Positions 8,887-16,901 of a stretch of 64,000 nucleotides of DNA are shown here, piece after piece; positions within the stretch are counted from its first letter, which is position 1, and each line of letters begins with the position of its first letter. The notes below the pieces were generated by a model. It was given only the letters and a program-made list of their open reading frames with translations, made no database searches and was not told the origin of the DNA. Source of the DNA: Bradyrhizobium sp. Gha (GTDB lineage Bacteria > Pseudomonadota > Alphaproteobacteria > Rhizobiales > Xanthobacteraceae); NCBI RefSeq assembly GCF_900113735.1, contig NZ_FOQM01000001.1, forward strand, positions 496,001 to 560,000, read 5' to 3'. The position numbers were made by a program, and so were the translations under genes.

Positions 8887-9852
8887 TCAGTAACCGAGGC
8901 CCTTCTTGCTGTCGTATTCCTTCTGCGGATTGTCGGTTGCGGTGAGCAGCCTGGATTCGGTCTGGATCCACTTCGGCGGAACGGTACCCTTCTCCTTGAA
9001 CGCCGCAACGGCATCGAAGGCCGGACCCGCCATGTTCGGCGTCAGCTCGACCGTCGCATTGGCCTCGCCGGCCACCATCGCCTTGAAGATGTCAGGCACT
9101 GCATCGATCGACACCGTGAGGATGTCCTTGCCCGGCTTGAGACCGGCTTCCTTCATCGCCTGGATCGCGCCAACCATCATGTCGTCGTTGTGGGCGTAGA
9201 CCGCGCAGATGTTCTTGCCGCCGCCTTCGGCCTTGATGAAGCTCTCCATGACTTCCTTGCCCTTGGCGCGGGTGAAGTCACCGGTCTGGCTGCGCACGAT
9301 TTTCAGGTTGGCGTGCTTGGCGATGGCAGTGTCAAAGCCCTTCTTGCGGTTAGCCGCGACGCTCGCGCCGACCGTGCCCTGCAATTCGACGATGTTGCAG
9401 GCCTTGTCGCCGACGGTCTTGGCCAGCCAGTCGCCGGCGACCTCGCCTTCGTGCACGCTGTCCGAGGTGACGGCGGTGAGATAGAGGTCCTTGCCCGACG
9501 GGTCGATGTCCCGGTCGAGCAGCACGACCGGGATCTTGGCTTCCTTGGCTTCCTTCAGCACCGCATCCCAACCCGTCGCGACGACCGGCGCCAGGAAGAT
9601 CGCATCGACGTTCTGCGCGATGAAGGAGCGGATCGCCTTGATCTGGTTCTCCTGCTTCTGCTGCGCGTCGGCGATCTTGAGGTTGACCTTGCGCTTGGTC
9701 GCCTCCTGCTTGGTGACCGACGTCTCCGCTGCGCGCCAGCCGGATTCCGATCCGATCTGAGAGAAGCCGACAGTCAGCTCGGCGGCATTGGCCGGCAGCG
9801 AGAGCAGCAACGCGGCCGTGGCGCTGGCCGCAAAAAGGGCTTTGAGGGTCAT
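8887..9852 (-). CDS. ytfQ: Sugar ABC transporter substrate-binding protein, YtfQ-like
   Basis: A 321-residue periplasmic binding protein. The signal peptide ends around residue 23 (SLPANA), followed by ELTVGFSQIGSESGWRAAET, the recognisable YtfQ/galactofuranose-binding start. RSFIAQNVDAIFLAPVVATGW, VVLLDRDIDPSG and YAHNDDMMVGAIQAMKEAG are peripla_BP_4 family features. It is the first gene of the long minus-strand operon, with GGGAG about 10 bp upstream of ATG 9852 and the palindromic operator candidate 111-129 bp upstream. The conserved YtfQ N-terminus supports a furanose-type sugar ligand. Confidence 0.9.
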   Translation of the reverse strand: MTLKALFAASATAALLLSLPANAAELTVGFSQIGSESGWRAAETSVTKQEATKRKVNLKIADAQQKQENQIKAIRSFIAQNVDAIFLAPVVATGWDAVLKEAKEAKIPVVLLDRDIDPSGKDLYLTAVTSDSVHEGEVAGDWLAKTVGDKACNIVELQGTVGASVAANRKKGFDTAIAKHANLKIVRSQTGDFTRAKGKEVMESFIKAEGGGKNICAVYAHNDDMMVGAIQAMKEAGLKPGKDILTVSIDAVPDIFKAMVAGEANATVELTPNMAGPAFDAVAAFKEKGTVPPKWIQTESRLLTATDNPQKEYDSKKGLGY

Positions 9853-9962
9853 CAGGCGTATCTCCCAAAAATGTTATCCGAGGCACCACTCGGTAATATG
9901 GCACCCTCGGGCCGGCCCATTCGGCGGCGGAAGGCACCATTTCACGGAAGTTCGCTGCTGTA

Positions 9963-9981
9963 TAGTCATATTATTTGACTA
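9963..9981. promoter_or_regulatory. Candidate GntR operator, TAGTCA-N7-TGACTA
   Basis: A perfect 6-bp inverted repeat with a 7-base AT-only spacer lies in the only conspicuously AT-rich patch upstream of ytfQ. The arms and spacing resemble FadR-subfamily GntR operators, and the operon encodes such a regulator at 4498-5265. Binding by that protein is inference. Confidence 0.6.
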
Positions 9982-10102
9982 TTGAGACGAATGATGTGGA
10001 GACAGGGAGGGTACGCACAAATACACGCTTAGCAGGAATTTTCCTGATAATGCAACGCGAAGATGAAGATGATATTTGTGCGGTCCAGCCACTCGGCAAA
10101 CG

Positions 10103-10133
10103 CGTTATGTCCCGGACAAGCCCGGGCATAACG
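10103..10133 (-). terminator. Possible terminator or REP hairpin after the FAH-family gene
   Basis: CGTTATG and CATAACG arms enclose a CCCGG...CCCGGG inner stem around ACAAG. It lies 56 bp past the stop codon of the minus-strand FAH-family gene. There is no clear T-tract, and similar CCCGGGC...GTCCGGGA hairpins are dispersed in rhizobial genomes, so it could be a repeat that also acts as a terminator. Confidence 0.45.
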
Positions 10134-10188
10134 CCCTCACAAAAGGAAGGGCGCGCAGTCTGCAGCCGCGAGAGGCAGAGGCGAGGCG

Positions 10189-11361
10189 CTAGATCAGTTT
10201 CCGCTGCGCCAAATTCTTCATCAGGGCGCCGATGCCGAAGGTCCACGGCTCGCACTCGTCGCTGGTGCGCATGCGATTGACGAGCTTGCCGAGCTGGGGG
10301 GCAGCAATGGTGACGATGTCGTCGCGCTTATGGGTGAACCCCTGCCCCGGCGCATCGCGATCCTTCACGGGCGCGAACATGGTGCCCAGGAACAGCACGA
10401 ACCCATCGGGATATTGGTGCACCTTGCCGATGGTCTGCGCGACGAGGTCGGTCGGATCGCGGCTTATCTTGCTGATCGAGGAATGGCCGTCGAGAACGAA
10501 GCCGTCCGTGCCCTTCACGTTCAGGCTGATGTCGAGCTTGCGCGCATCATCCAGCGTGAAGCCGTCATCGAACAGGCGCAGCAGCGGACCGATCGAGCAC
10601 GACGCATTGTTATCCTTGGCCTTCGACAACAGCAGCGCCGAGCGGCCTTCGAAGTCTCGCAAATTCACGTCGTTGCCAAGCGCCGCGCCGACGATGTTGC
10701 CGCGGCTCGATACGAACAGCACCAGCTCCGGCTCCGGATTGTTCCAGGTCGACTTCGGATGCAGGCCGGCATCCATGCCGGTGCCGACCGAGGACAAGGT
10801 CGGCGCCTTCGTGAACACTTCGGCATCGGGGCCGATGCCGACTTCGAGATACTGGCTCCAGGCGTTCTGATCGATCAGCACCTGCTTCAGGTGCATCGCC
10901 TGGTCCGAGCCCGGCCTGAGTTTTGAAAGGTCATCACCGATCAACCGCGTAACCTCTTTGCGGATCGCTTCGGCCGAGGCCGGATTGCCCTTTGCCCGCT
11001 CCTCGATCACGCGCTCGAGCATTGAGATCGCGAAGGTGACGCCGGCAGCTTTCAACGTCTGGAGATCGACCGGCGCGAGCAGCCAGGGCTTCCTGGGATC
11101 ACGGCCATCCGGCGCAGTGTTGGCGACGATCGCCTCGAGATCGCCGATGCGCTCGCCCTTGGTCGTGGCGAGCGCCTTGGCCGGATTGTCCTCTTCACAG
11201 AGCGCGCTGATGGTCGGAAACGTCGCAGTGACGTCGAAGACGCCATCGCCGCGCACGGCGACAACGGCCGGACCGTTCGCCTGCGGCAGCCAGACCCGAC
11301 CGACCAGCGTTCCCTTCGTTCCATCCTCGGGGAGAAGATCTGCAACCGTCAAAATGGTCAT
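10189..11361 (-). CDS. FAH-family protein, probable 2-keto-3-deoxy-sugar-acid dehydratase (AraD1/XylX-like)
   Basis: A 390-residue protein with a C-terminal fumarylacetoacetate-hydrolase fold; typical motifs are VGIGPDAEVFTKAPTLSSVG, NNPEPELVLFVSSRG, GAALGNDVNLRDFEGRSALL and FLGTMFAPVKDRD. The long N-terminal domain (TLVGRVWLPQANGPAVVAVR) is found in the FAH subgroup that includes L-2-keto-3-deoxyarabonate and D-xylonate pathway dehydratases of about 390 residues. Its position just upstream of an aldose 1-dehydrogenase/lactonase operon supports that role over aromatic-ring catabolism. Start ATG 11361 follows GAGGACG; a longer reading from 11430 lacks such a site. The specific reaction is inferred from context. 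Confidence 0.75.
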   Translation of the reverse strand: MTILTVADLLPEDGTKGTLVGRVWLPQANGPAVVAVRGDGVFDVTATFPTISALCEEDNPAKALATTKGERIGDLEAIVANTAPDGRDPRKPWLLAPVDLQTLKAAGVTFAISMLERVIEERAKGNPASAEAIRKEVTRLIGDDLSKLRPGSDQAMHLKQVLIDQNAWSQYLEVGIGPDAEVFTKAPTLSSVGTGMDAGLHPKSTWNNPEPELVLFVSSRGNIVGAALGNDVNLRDFEGRSALLLSKAKDNNASCSIGPLLRLFDDGFTLDDARKLDISLNVKGTDGFVLDGHSSISKISRDPTDLVAQTIGKVHQYPDGFVLFLGTMFAPVKDRDAPGQGFTHKRDDIVTIAAPQLGKLVNRMRTSDECEPWTFGIGALMKNLAQRKLI

Positions 11362-11474
11362 GGCCGGCGTCCTCGCTGTTCTTGGATCGGCCGCGTTCGA
11401 ATGGCGGCCGATCACATTGGCGAAGACCAATAAACGTCTGGCATGGGAAGTCCAGAGCGGCAGGATGCCCGCTG

Positions 11475-12452
11475 CTATGCGCCTGCGCGTGCCTTCCGGG
11501 CGGCAATCTGCTGCAACGCCCAGCGCGCGTTCTTGCGGACATCGGGATCGGCATCGTCGGCGATGACGGCCAAAAATGCCTCACCGTCGGGATGGGCGAT
11601 CTCGCCGAGCGCGGCGGCCGCTTCCTTCCGCAGATTCGCCTGATCGTGGTTGATGCAATTGCCGATCGGGCGCACCGCGCGCTCGATTTTCATCTTGCCG
11701 AGGCTGCGGATCGCCTTCAACCGCACCTGCCAGTAGTCGTCGGAGAGTGAGCTCACGAGCGGGTCGGCGGCAAGCGAGCCGTTGACGTTGAGGCCGAGCG
11801 TCTCCGCGGCCATTTCGCGGACCATCCAATCGCTGTCCTTCAGCGCACGCGTGATAGTCTCGGCTGCGGGCTTCATCTGCGAAAATGCCAGCGCGCTAAC
11901 CGCGGCGCGGCGGACATGCGCGTCGGGATCGTTGATCAGCGCGGTCAGCGCGGGGATGGATTCCTCCAGCTTGAGGAAACCGATCACGCCGATCGCCTGC
12001 ACGCGCACCGCGGCATCGGAATCCTGCAGCGCCTCCAGCGCCGGCTTCAGCGTATCCTTGCAGCGCAGCTCCTTCAGCGCACGCAGCGCCCCCATGCGAA
12101 CGAAGGCATGGGCATGCTTGACCAGCGGCAGGATGACATTGGCGCAAGCGGGATCCTTGAACTCGGCCATGCTGTCGGCCGCCGCCGCCGCCACGATCCG
12201 TTCCGGATCGACCAGCAGCTTGACCAGCGCACTTGCGGCTTCCGGCCCGTCGAACTCACCGAGCGCCATCGCCACCTGCTGGCGCACGCCGGCGTCGGGA
12301 TCGGCGACCATCTTGGTGAGATGGACCACGGCTGCGGGATCGCCGGAATGGCCGAGCGCGATGATGGCGACGCGGCGTTCGGCGGGATCTGCCGCCTGAA
12401 GCCGCTCGTCGGCGTCTTCGAGATCGTCGTAGGATTCGAACGGGCTCGACAT
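11475..12452 (-). CDS. HEAT-repeat domain protein in the AprA-like redox cluster
   Basis: A 325-residue all-helical repeat protein. From about residue 20 to the end it consists of roughly 30-residue HEAT repeats of the PBS-lyase/EZ-heat type, with recurring D-P-D-A-x-V-R-x-x-A-A-x-A-L-G units (DPDAGVRQQVAMALGEFD, DPDAHVRRAAVSALAF, DPDVRKNARWALQQIA). Such proteins are scaffolds or assembly factors, and no catalytic motif is visible. It starts 2 bp after the ferredoxin stop and belongs to the same operon as the AprA-like flavoprotein, so I infer a role in assembling or docking that complex. The start is MSSPFES at 12452. Confidence 0.88.
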   Translation of the reverse strand: MSSPFESYDDLEDADERLQAADPAERRVAIIALGHSGDPAAVVHLTKMVADPDAGVRQQVAMALGEFDGPEAASALVKLLVDPERIVAAAAADSMAEFKDPACANVILPLVKHAHAFVRMGALRALKELRCKDTLKPALEALQDSDAAVRVQAIGVIGFLKLEESIPALTALINDPDAHVRRAAVSALAFSQMKPAAETITRALKDSDWMVREMAAETLGLNVNGSLAADPLVSSLSDDYWQVRLKAIRSLGKMKIERAVRPIGNCINHDQANLRKEAAAALGEIAHPDGEAFLAVIADDADPDVRKNARWALQQIAARKARAGA

Positions 12453-12454
12453 GA

Positions 12455-12688
12455 TCACCTCAACAGATAGGGAATATTGACGGTGACGGCACCGGTCGGG
12501 CAATCGGCCTCGCAGGGCATGCAGTACCAGCACTCGTCATAGGCCATGTAGGCCTTGCCGGTCATATCGCTGATGCGCAGCACGTCGAGCGGACAGACGT
12601 CGACGCACACGGTGCAGCCCTTGTCGGCAATGCATTTGGCGTCGTCGACGACGACCGGAACCGATGTCTGATGGGACGCGAGAGGCAT
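12455..12688 (-). CDS. Small ferredoxin with two [4Fe-4S] clusters (AprB-like partner)
   Basis: A 77-residue ferredoxin with two cysteine sets: CIADKGCTVCVDVCP (Cys-x5-Cys-x2-Cys-x3-Cys-Pro) and CWYCMPCEADCP (Cys-x2-Cys-x2-Cys-x3-Cys-Pro). This spacing resembles the N-terminal electron-transfer part of adenylylsulfate reductase beta subunits more than bacterial 2x[4Fe-4S] ferredoxins. It sits directly downstream of the AprA-like flavoprotein gene (31 bp) and 2 bp before the HEAT gene, so it is probably the dedicated electron carrier of that flavoenzyme. Confidence 0.9.
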   Translation of the reverse strand: MPLASHQTSVPVVVDDAKCIADKGCTVCVDVCPLDVLRISDMTGKAYMAYDECWYCMPCEADCPTGAVTVNIPYLLR

Positions 12689-12719
12689 ATCATGTCTCCT
12701 GTTGCTATCGTGCGGTGGA

Positions 12720-14462
12720 TCAGGCGGTGGCGCGAATGCGCTGCTTGTCGTAGAGGTCCTTCTCGTCGTCGGCGATCGGCACGACGTAGGGCTCTACGGC
12801 ACGCTTCTGGCTGGTCATCTTGCCGTTCTGCTTGCTGAGCAGCGTGTGGCAGAACCAGTTCGCGTTGTCCTTCTCCGGAAAATCGGTGCGCCAGTGGTAG
12901 AGGCCCCAGCGGCTCTCTTCACGGTACAACGAGGCATGCACCGCCATGTCGGCGCAATCCATGATCGACTGTACTTCGAGGGCACGGAGCAACTCGTGCG
13001 CGTTGCGCGCGATCATATGCTCCTGCATGTCCTGCCGGGCTTCGGCGAGGCGACGCATGCCGAGCTCGTACTTGCGCGTGACCTTCGGCGGCTGGAGATA
13101 GTCGTTGACCAAACGGCGGGTCTTGTACTCGACCTGGTTCGGTGGGATGCCGTCCTCGCGCTTGGTCGGTGCCATCACGCGATCTCGTTCCCTGGCCACG
13201 TCCTGCGCATCGAACTCCGCGAAGTCATGGTTCTCGGCAAATTCCATGGCGTCGATGCCGGCGACCGAGCCGTTGGTAAAGGCGCCCAGCATGTAATTGT
13301 GGGGCACGCTCGCCATGTCGCCAGCGGCGTAAAGGCCCGGCACGGTGGTGCGGGCATTGTCGTCGACGAACACGCCGGAGGCGCTGTGGCCGGAGCAGAA
13401 GCCGATCTCGGAGATGTGCATCTCGATCGAGTCGTTGCGGTAGTCGACGCCACGCCCCTGCTGGAACAGCCCGCGCGTGGGACGCTCGACCTTGTGCAGC
13501 GTGGATTCGATCTCCGAGATGGTGTCGGGGTGGAGGTGCTTGAGCTGGAGGAACACGGGGCCCTTGCCTGACAGCAGTTCGTTGTAGAATTCCAGCATCA
13601 TCTGGCCCGACCAATAGTCGCATTCGATGAAGCGCGAGCCTTCGTTGTTGGCCGTGAAGGCGCCGAAGGGACCGGCGACATAAGCGCACGCCGGGCCATT
13701 GTAGTCCTTGATCAGCGGATTGATCTGGTAGCATTCGAGGTTCGCGAGCGCGGCCCCGGCGTGATAGGCCATGGAATAGCCGTCGCCGGAATTGGCGGCG
13801 TTCTCGTAGGTGCCGAACATGTAGCCGGAGGTCGGCAGGCCCAGGCGGCCGGCGGCGCCCATGCAGAGGATCACGGCCTTGGCCTTGATCACCAGGATCT
13901 CGGCGGTGCGGGTGTTGACGGAGATTGCGCCGGCGATGCGGCCGTCGGACGATTTCAGCAGCCGCGTCGCCATGTAGCGATTGGAGATCAGAATGCGGGC
14001 GCGGCGGAGTTGGCGGTACAGCGCCTTCTTCACGGTCTCGCCGTTCGGCATCGGCAGAACATAGGTGCCGATGTGGTGCACCTTCTTGACGGCGTAGTCG
14101 CCATTCTCGTTCTTCAGGAAACGAATACCGAAACTATCGAGCTCTTCGATGATGCTGTAGCAGTTTTGCGCGTATTTGTAGACCGCCTTCTGGTCGACGA
14201 TGCCGTCGTTGGCAATGGTGATTTCCTTGGTGTACTGCTCCGGCGTCGCGTAGCCGGGGATGACGGCGTTGTTCAGTCCGTCCATGCCCATCGAAATCGC
14301 GCCGGAGCGCTTGACGTTGGCCTTTTCGAGCAGGACGACATTGGCCTTCGGGTTCTTCAGCTTCGCCTTCAGCGCCGCCATCGGGCCGGCCGTGCCGCCG
14401 CCGATCACGAGCACGTCGCAAGAAACCTCCGAAAGCCCATCGACGATCTGATCTAGTGCCAT
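12720..14462 (-). CDS. AprA-like FAD flavoprotein (fumarate reductase/succinate dehydrogenase flavoprotein superfamily)
   Basis: A 580-residue cytoplasmic flavoprotein. The N-terminal FAD motif is CDVLVIGGGTAGPMAALKAK, followed by RSGAISMGMDGLNN. The mid-region has the substrate-side block (FGTYENAANSGDGYSMAYHAG, INPLIKDYNGPACAYV) and a second FAD motif GLYAAGDMASVPHNYMLGA. The C-terminal helical domain ends WGLYHWRTDFPEKDNANWFC. The layout matches AprA/FrdA-type proteins, and the adjacent two-cluster ferredoxin recalls AprBA. No sulfate-activating or Dsr genes are nearby, so a dissimilatory APS reductase role is unlikely. Start ATG 14462 has AGGAGC upstream; a longer reading from 14501 does not. 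Substrate unknown. Confidence 0.85.
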   Translation of the reverse strand: MALDQIVDGLSEVSCDVLVIGGGTAGPMAALKAKLKNPKANVVLLEKANVKRSGAISMGMDGLNNAVIPGYATPEQYTKEITIANDGIVDQKAVYKYAQNCYSIIEELDSFGIRFLKNENGDYAVKKVHHIGTYVLPMPNGETVKKALYRQLRRARILISNRYMATRLLKSSDGRIAGAISVNTRTAEILVIKAKAVILCMGAAGRLGLPTSGYMFGTYENAANSGDGYSMAYHAGAALANLECYQINPLIKDYNGPACAYVAGPFGAFTANNEGSRFIECDYWSGQMMLEFYNELLSGKGPVFLQLKHLHPDTISEIESTLHKVERPTRGLFQQGRGVDYRNDSIEMHISEIGFCSGHSASGVFVDDNARTTVPGLYAAGDMASVPHNYMLGAFTNGSVAGIDAMEFAENHDFAEFDAQDVARERDRVMAPTKREDGIPPNQVEYKTRRLVNDYLQPPKVTRKYELGMRRLAEARQDMQEHMIARNAHELLRALEVQSIMDCADMAVHASLYREESRWGLYHWRTDFPEKDNANWFCHTLLSKQNGKMTSQKRAVEPYVVPIADDEKDLYDKQRIRATA

Positions 14463-14523
14463 CACTTGCTCCTGGTTCGCCGATAGCCGGCGCCTTTGCA
14501 TCAGATTTGTTCAGGTGGCGTCC

Positions 14524-14544
14524 CGCCGATAGCAATTAGTTGTC
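14524..14544 (-). promoter_or_regulatory. Shared element upstream of the AprA-like gene (ACAACTAATTGC)
   Basis: Read toward the gene, the core is ACAACTAATTGC followed by TATCGGCG, about 62-82 bp before the start codon. A near copy in the same orientation relative to its gene lies before the DUF971 gene, and a third before the binding-protein gene. The element is AT-rich in a GC-rich background. It may bind the cluster's Crp/Fnr regulator or be part of the promoter. Confidence 0.55.
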
Positions 14545-14563
14545 GCCGGGCCGCGATTTGCGC

Positions 14564-15337
14564 TCAGCGCTCGACAAAAGCCTTCTCGATGACGAAATGG
14601 CCGGGCTGGCTGTGGTTGCCCTCGACAAAGCCGCGCGCTGAAAACATCGCGGGCAGTTCCTCCAGCATCGCCGGGCTGCCGCACAGCATGATGCGGTCGG
14701 TCTCGATATCCAGGCCCGATAGGCCGATGTCGTCGAACAGCTGGCTGGAAGCGATCAAATCGGTGATGCGACCGCGATTCCTGAACGGTTCGCGGGTGAC
14801 AGTCGGATAGTAGACGAGTTTGTCGCGGATCAGCGGCCCGAAGAACTCGTGGTTGCGCAGACCATCGACCAGGTGCTCGCCATAAGCGAGCTCGGAGACT
14901 TGGCGGCAGCCGTGAGCGAGCACGATTGTCTCGTAATTCTCGTAGACATCGGGGTCCTTGATCAGGCTCGCGAACGGCGCGAGTCCCGTGCCGGTCGAGA
15001 GCAGGAACAGGCGTTTGCCTGGAAGGAGGTTACCGGTGATCAGCGTGCCTGTCGCCTTGCGTCCGACCAGAATGATGTCGCCTTCCCTGATCTTTTGCAG
15101 GCGGGAGGTCAACGGACCGTCCTGCACCTTGATCGAGAAGAATTCGAGCGCTTCCTCGTGATTGGCGCTCGCCATGCTGTAGGCGCGCATCATGGGCTTG
15201 CCCTCCACCTCCAGCCCGATCATCGCGAACTGGCCGTTCTGAAAGCGGAAGCCGGGATCGCGCGTCGCGGTGAAGCTGAACAGGGACTCGGTCCAGTGCC
15301 TGACCGACAGAACCGTTTCCTTCTGAAATGCGCTCAT
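14564..15337 (-). CDS. Ferredoxin--NADP+ reductase, bacterial FPR type
   Basis: A 257-residue FAD protein that exchanges electrons between NADP(H) and ferredoxin. The FAD-binding motif is MMRAYSMAS (RxYS class), preceded by the hydrophobic strand FQNGQFAMIGL. The NADP-binding half has LLSTGTGLAPFASLI and MLCGSPAMLEEL, and the C-terminus FVIEKAFVER is the usual FPR ending. The length matches the family exactly. Start ATG 15337 follows AGGAGAG. It lies upstream of the AprA-like flavoprotein and ferredoxin on the same strand, giving a complete NADPH-ferredoxin-flavoprotein chain. Confidence 0.92.
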   Translation of the reverse strand: MSAFQKETVLSVRHWTESLFSFTATRDPGFRFQNGQFAMIGLEVEGKPMMRAYSMASANHEEALEFFSIKVQDGPLTSRLQKIREGDIILVGRKATGTLITGNLLPGKRLFLLSTGTGLAPFASLIKDPDVYENYETIVLAHGCRQVSELAYGEHLVDGLRNHEFFGPLIRDKLVYYPTVTREPFRNRGRITDLIASSQLFDDIGLSGLDIETDRIMLCGSPAMLEELPAMFSARGFVEGNHSQPGHFVIEKAFVER

Positions 15338-15481
15338 GGTCTCTCCTCTCAATGACGCACAAAGTTTCGGAGAGAGCGGAACCCGGCAATTCGGAAGTGA
15401 AATTCCCGGTGGATTAGTTTCACATTTCGTGGGCGATGATCGAAGCGGAGGCACACCGCCGTGTCGATGCACACTTGCGAC

Positions 15482-15502
15482 GGCAATTAGTTGCTATCCG
15501 CG
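15482..15502 (+). promoter_or_regulatory. Shared element upstream of the DUF971 gene (GCAATTAGTTGC)
   Basis: The near-palindrome GCAATTAGTTGC followed by TATCCGCG lies 40-60 bp before the DUF971 start and in the divergent region facing the ferredoxin reductase gene. It matches the element before the AprA-like gene in core and in downstream bases when both are read toward their genes. Confidence 0.55.
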
Positions 15503-15541
15503 CGCGTCGACGACCGCCTATGGAGGAGCCGGAGGTTCGTC

Positions 15542-15844
15542 ATGACCATGACCCTGGTGGCACCGACGGTGACCGGCTACGAAGCAAGCACCGATTTGGC
15601 GACACTTCTCGTGCGGACCACCGAGGGCAAAACGCTCAGCGTTCTTGCCGAGCGGCTCCGTTTATCCTGCAGGTGCGCCCACTGCACCCGCGCGCGCTTC
15701 GACGAGCGCTTTCCCGAACGGTTTCCGGGAATTGCCATCACCGAGATCGGCGATCTCGGCTATGGGCTCAACATCTCGTTCTCGGACGGGCATAACAGGG
15801 GGATTTACCCAAAGCCGTATCTGCTGAGTTTGGCGGGGCCGTAG
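15542..15844 (+). CDS. DUF971 (gamma-butyrobetaine hydroxylase-like N-terminal) domain protein
   Basis: A 100-residue protein consisting almost entirely of the DUF971/GBBH-like_N domain: LRLSCRCAHCTRARFDERF, then VGxYAL-type ITEIGDLGYGLNISFSDGH and IYPKPYLLSL. The Cys-Cys pair in CRCAHC corresponds to the CPCAxC metal-binding motif of the family, though the usual Pro is replaced. Stand-alone members are linked to Fe-S or metal handling, for example near Mrp/ApbC. GGAGG lies 7 bp before ATG 15542. It is divergent from the ferredoxin reductase and probably belongs to the same functional module. Confidence 0.85.
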   Translation: MTMTLVAPTVTGYEASTDLATLLVRTTEGKTLSVLAERLRLSCRCAHCTRARFDERFPERFPGIAITEIGDLGYGLNISFSDGHNRGIYPKPYLLSLAGP

Positions 15845-15870
15845 GGCTCGATCTCCCCTCGCACTCCGCT

Positions 15871-15969
15871 GTCATTCCCCGCGAAAGCGGGGAATCCAGT
15901 ACGCCGGGCCCATCCGCATCCCATTGCTGTCTCTGGAATACTGGATCGCCCGCTTTCGCGGGCGATGAC
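15871..15969. repeat. GTCATTCC...GATGAC intergenic repeat
   Basis: A mosaic inverted element with outer GTCATTCCCCGCGAAAGCGG and CCGCTTTCGCGGGCGATGAC arms and an inner CCAGTA/TACTGG pair. The same architecture recurs at 39764-39862, 60248-60325 and 62695-62773. It lies between the DUF971 and Crp/Fnr genes. Confidence 0.75.
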
Positions 15970-16044
15970 ACCGGTGTTAGTGGCTGCCATCTGGCACGGA
16001 CATTGCTCCTCTTTGGAACGACTTGAACGTTCCGGAGACAGACG

Positions 16045-16818
16045 ATGTTGCAGGCGGCGAGTGCGGTTCGCGGGACTGTTCCCCCGGCAGTCCGGCCTGC
16101 GGGCAGCTCCTCGCTGCTGCTGACCGAGAACCAGCAATGGATCGGTGGGCCACCACCTCTGATGGACAAGCTCTCACCGCGCGAGCGGGAGCTGGTGCTG
16201 AAGCAGGGCCGGCGAAAGGTGCTTAACCGCGGCCAGACTCTGTTCAGCCAGGGCGGCAAGCATGACGGTATCTGGCTCATCGAAAGTGGCCGCATCCGCG
16301 TGTTCTACAGCTCCCCGCTCGGGCGCGAGATCACGCTGGCCTACTGGCACGCCGGGAATTTCGTCGGCGGCCCCGAGGTGTTCGAGGGCACCGTCCATCA
16401 ATGGTCCGGCGTCGCGTCCAGCAATTGCAGCGTGGTGCACCTGCCCGGAAAGGAACTGCGGTCCCTTGCTGCAGAGATCCCAAACCTTGCGATCGGTCTG
16501 ATCGAAGGCCTCACCTTCAAGGGCAAGTGCTATTCGGCACTGGCGCAGATGCTGGGAACGCGCTCGATTACGCAGCGCCTTGCACATTTGTTGCTGCACC
16601 TCGTCGAGCTCTATGGCGTGGAGGATGCCGATGGCCGGGTGATCGCGGCTGCATTCACCCATGCCGACATCGCCCACATGGTCGGCGCCACCAGGCAATG
16701 GGTCACGATCAGCCTGAAGCGGATGCAGGAGAAGGGAATCGTCGTGACCAAGCGGTCCCAGATCGTGGTCTGTCGGACAGACGTACTGGACGAGATGCGC
16801 GGCCACGCATCCGACTGA
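16045..16818 (+). CDS. Crp/Fnr family transcriptional regulator
   Basis: A 257-residue regulator with an N-terminal cyclic-nucleotide-type beta-roll (about residues 60-150: ESGRIRVFYSSPLGREITLAYWHAGNFVGG) and a C-terminal Crp helix-turn-helix (FTHADIAHMVGATRQWVTISLKRMQEKGIV). No N-terminal cluster of cysteines is present, so it is not an oxygen-sensing Fnr. The recognition helix ATRQWVTISLKRM resembles that of CysR/NtcA-like members. GGAG lies about 8 bp before ATG 16045. Flanked by cluster genes on both sides, it is the obvious candidate regulator of the redox/ABC module. Confidence 0.9.
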   Translation: MLQAASAVRGTVPPAVRPAGSSSLLLTENQQWIGGPPPLMDKLSPRERELVLKQGRRKVLNRGQTLFSQGGKHDGIWLIESGRIRVFYSSPLGREITLAYWHAGNFVGGPEVFEGTVHQWSGVASSNCSVVHLPGKELRSLAAEIPNLAIGLIEGLTFKGKCYSALAQMLGTRSITQRLAHLLLHLVELYGVEDADGRVIAAAFTHADIAHMVGATRQWVTISLKRMQEKGIVVTKRSQIVVCRTDVLDEMRGHASD

Positions 16819-16901
16819 ACGAGTTTGCCGGCAAGATCACTGCACAGGCAAGCGGCTTTATAGTGCAGGACTGCTCAAGGAGTATGCAATCAGCTTTTCC
16901 C

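Larger units (their letters stand above)
9853..10188. other. Intergenic region, 336 bp, promoter region of the sugar operon
   Basis: No gene is seen. It holds the leader of ytfQ, an AT-rich stretch around 9960-9990 carrying a perfect inverted repeat, and a hairpin element at 10103-10133 just beyond the end of the FAH-family gene. Confidence 0.7.

Noticed and set aside
7651-9978. A 775-codon open frame on the plus strand across ytfR and ytfQ
   Set aside because: It lies opposite two well-supported genes, crosses their intergenic hairpin and shows no family motif.
12720-14462. Dissimilatory adenylylsulfate reductase (AprA) of a sulfur-oxidation or sulfate-reduction pathway
   Set aside because: The flavoprotein and ferredoxin resemble AprBA in layout, but no sat, dsr, sox, aprM or qmo gene is near, and the ferredoxin is much shorter than AprB.
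16045-16818. Oxygen-sensing Fnr/FixK-type role for the Crp/Fnr protein
   Set aside because: No N-terminal cysteine set for an Fe-S cluster, and no TTGAT-N4-ATCAA site was seen at neighbouring promoters.
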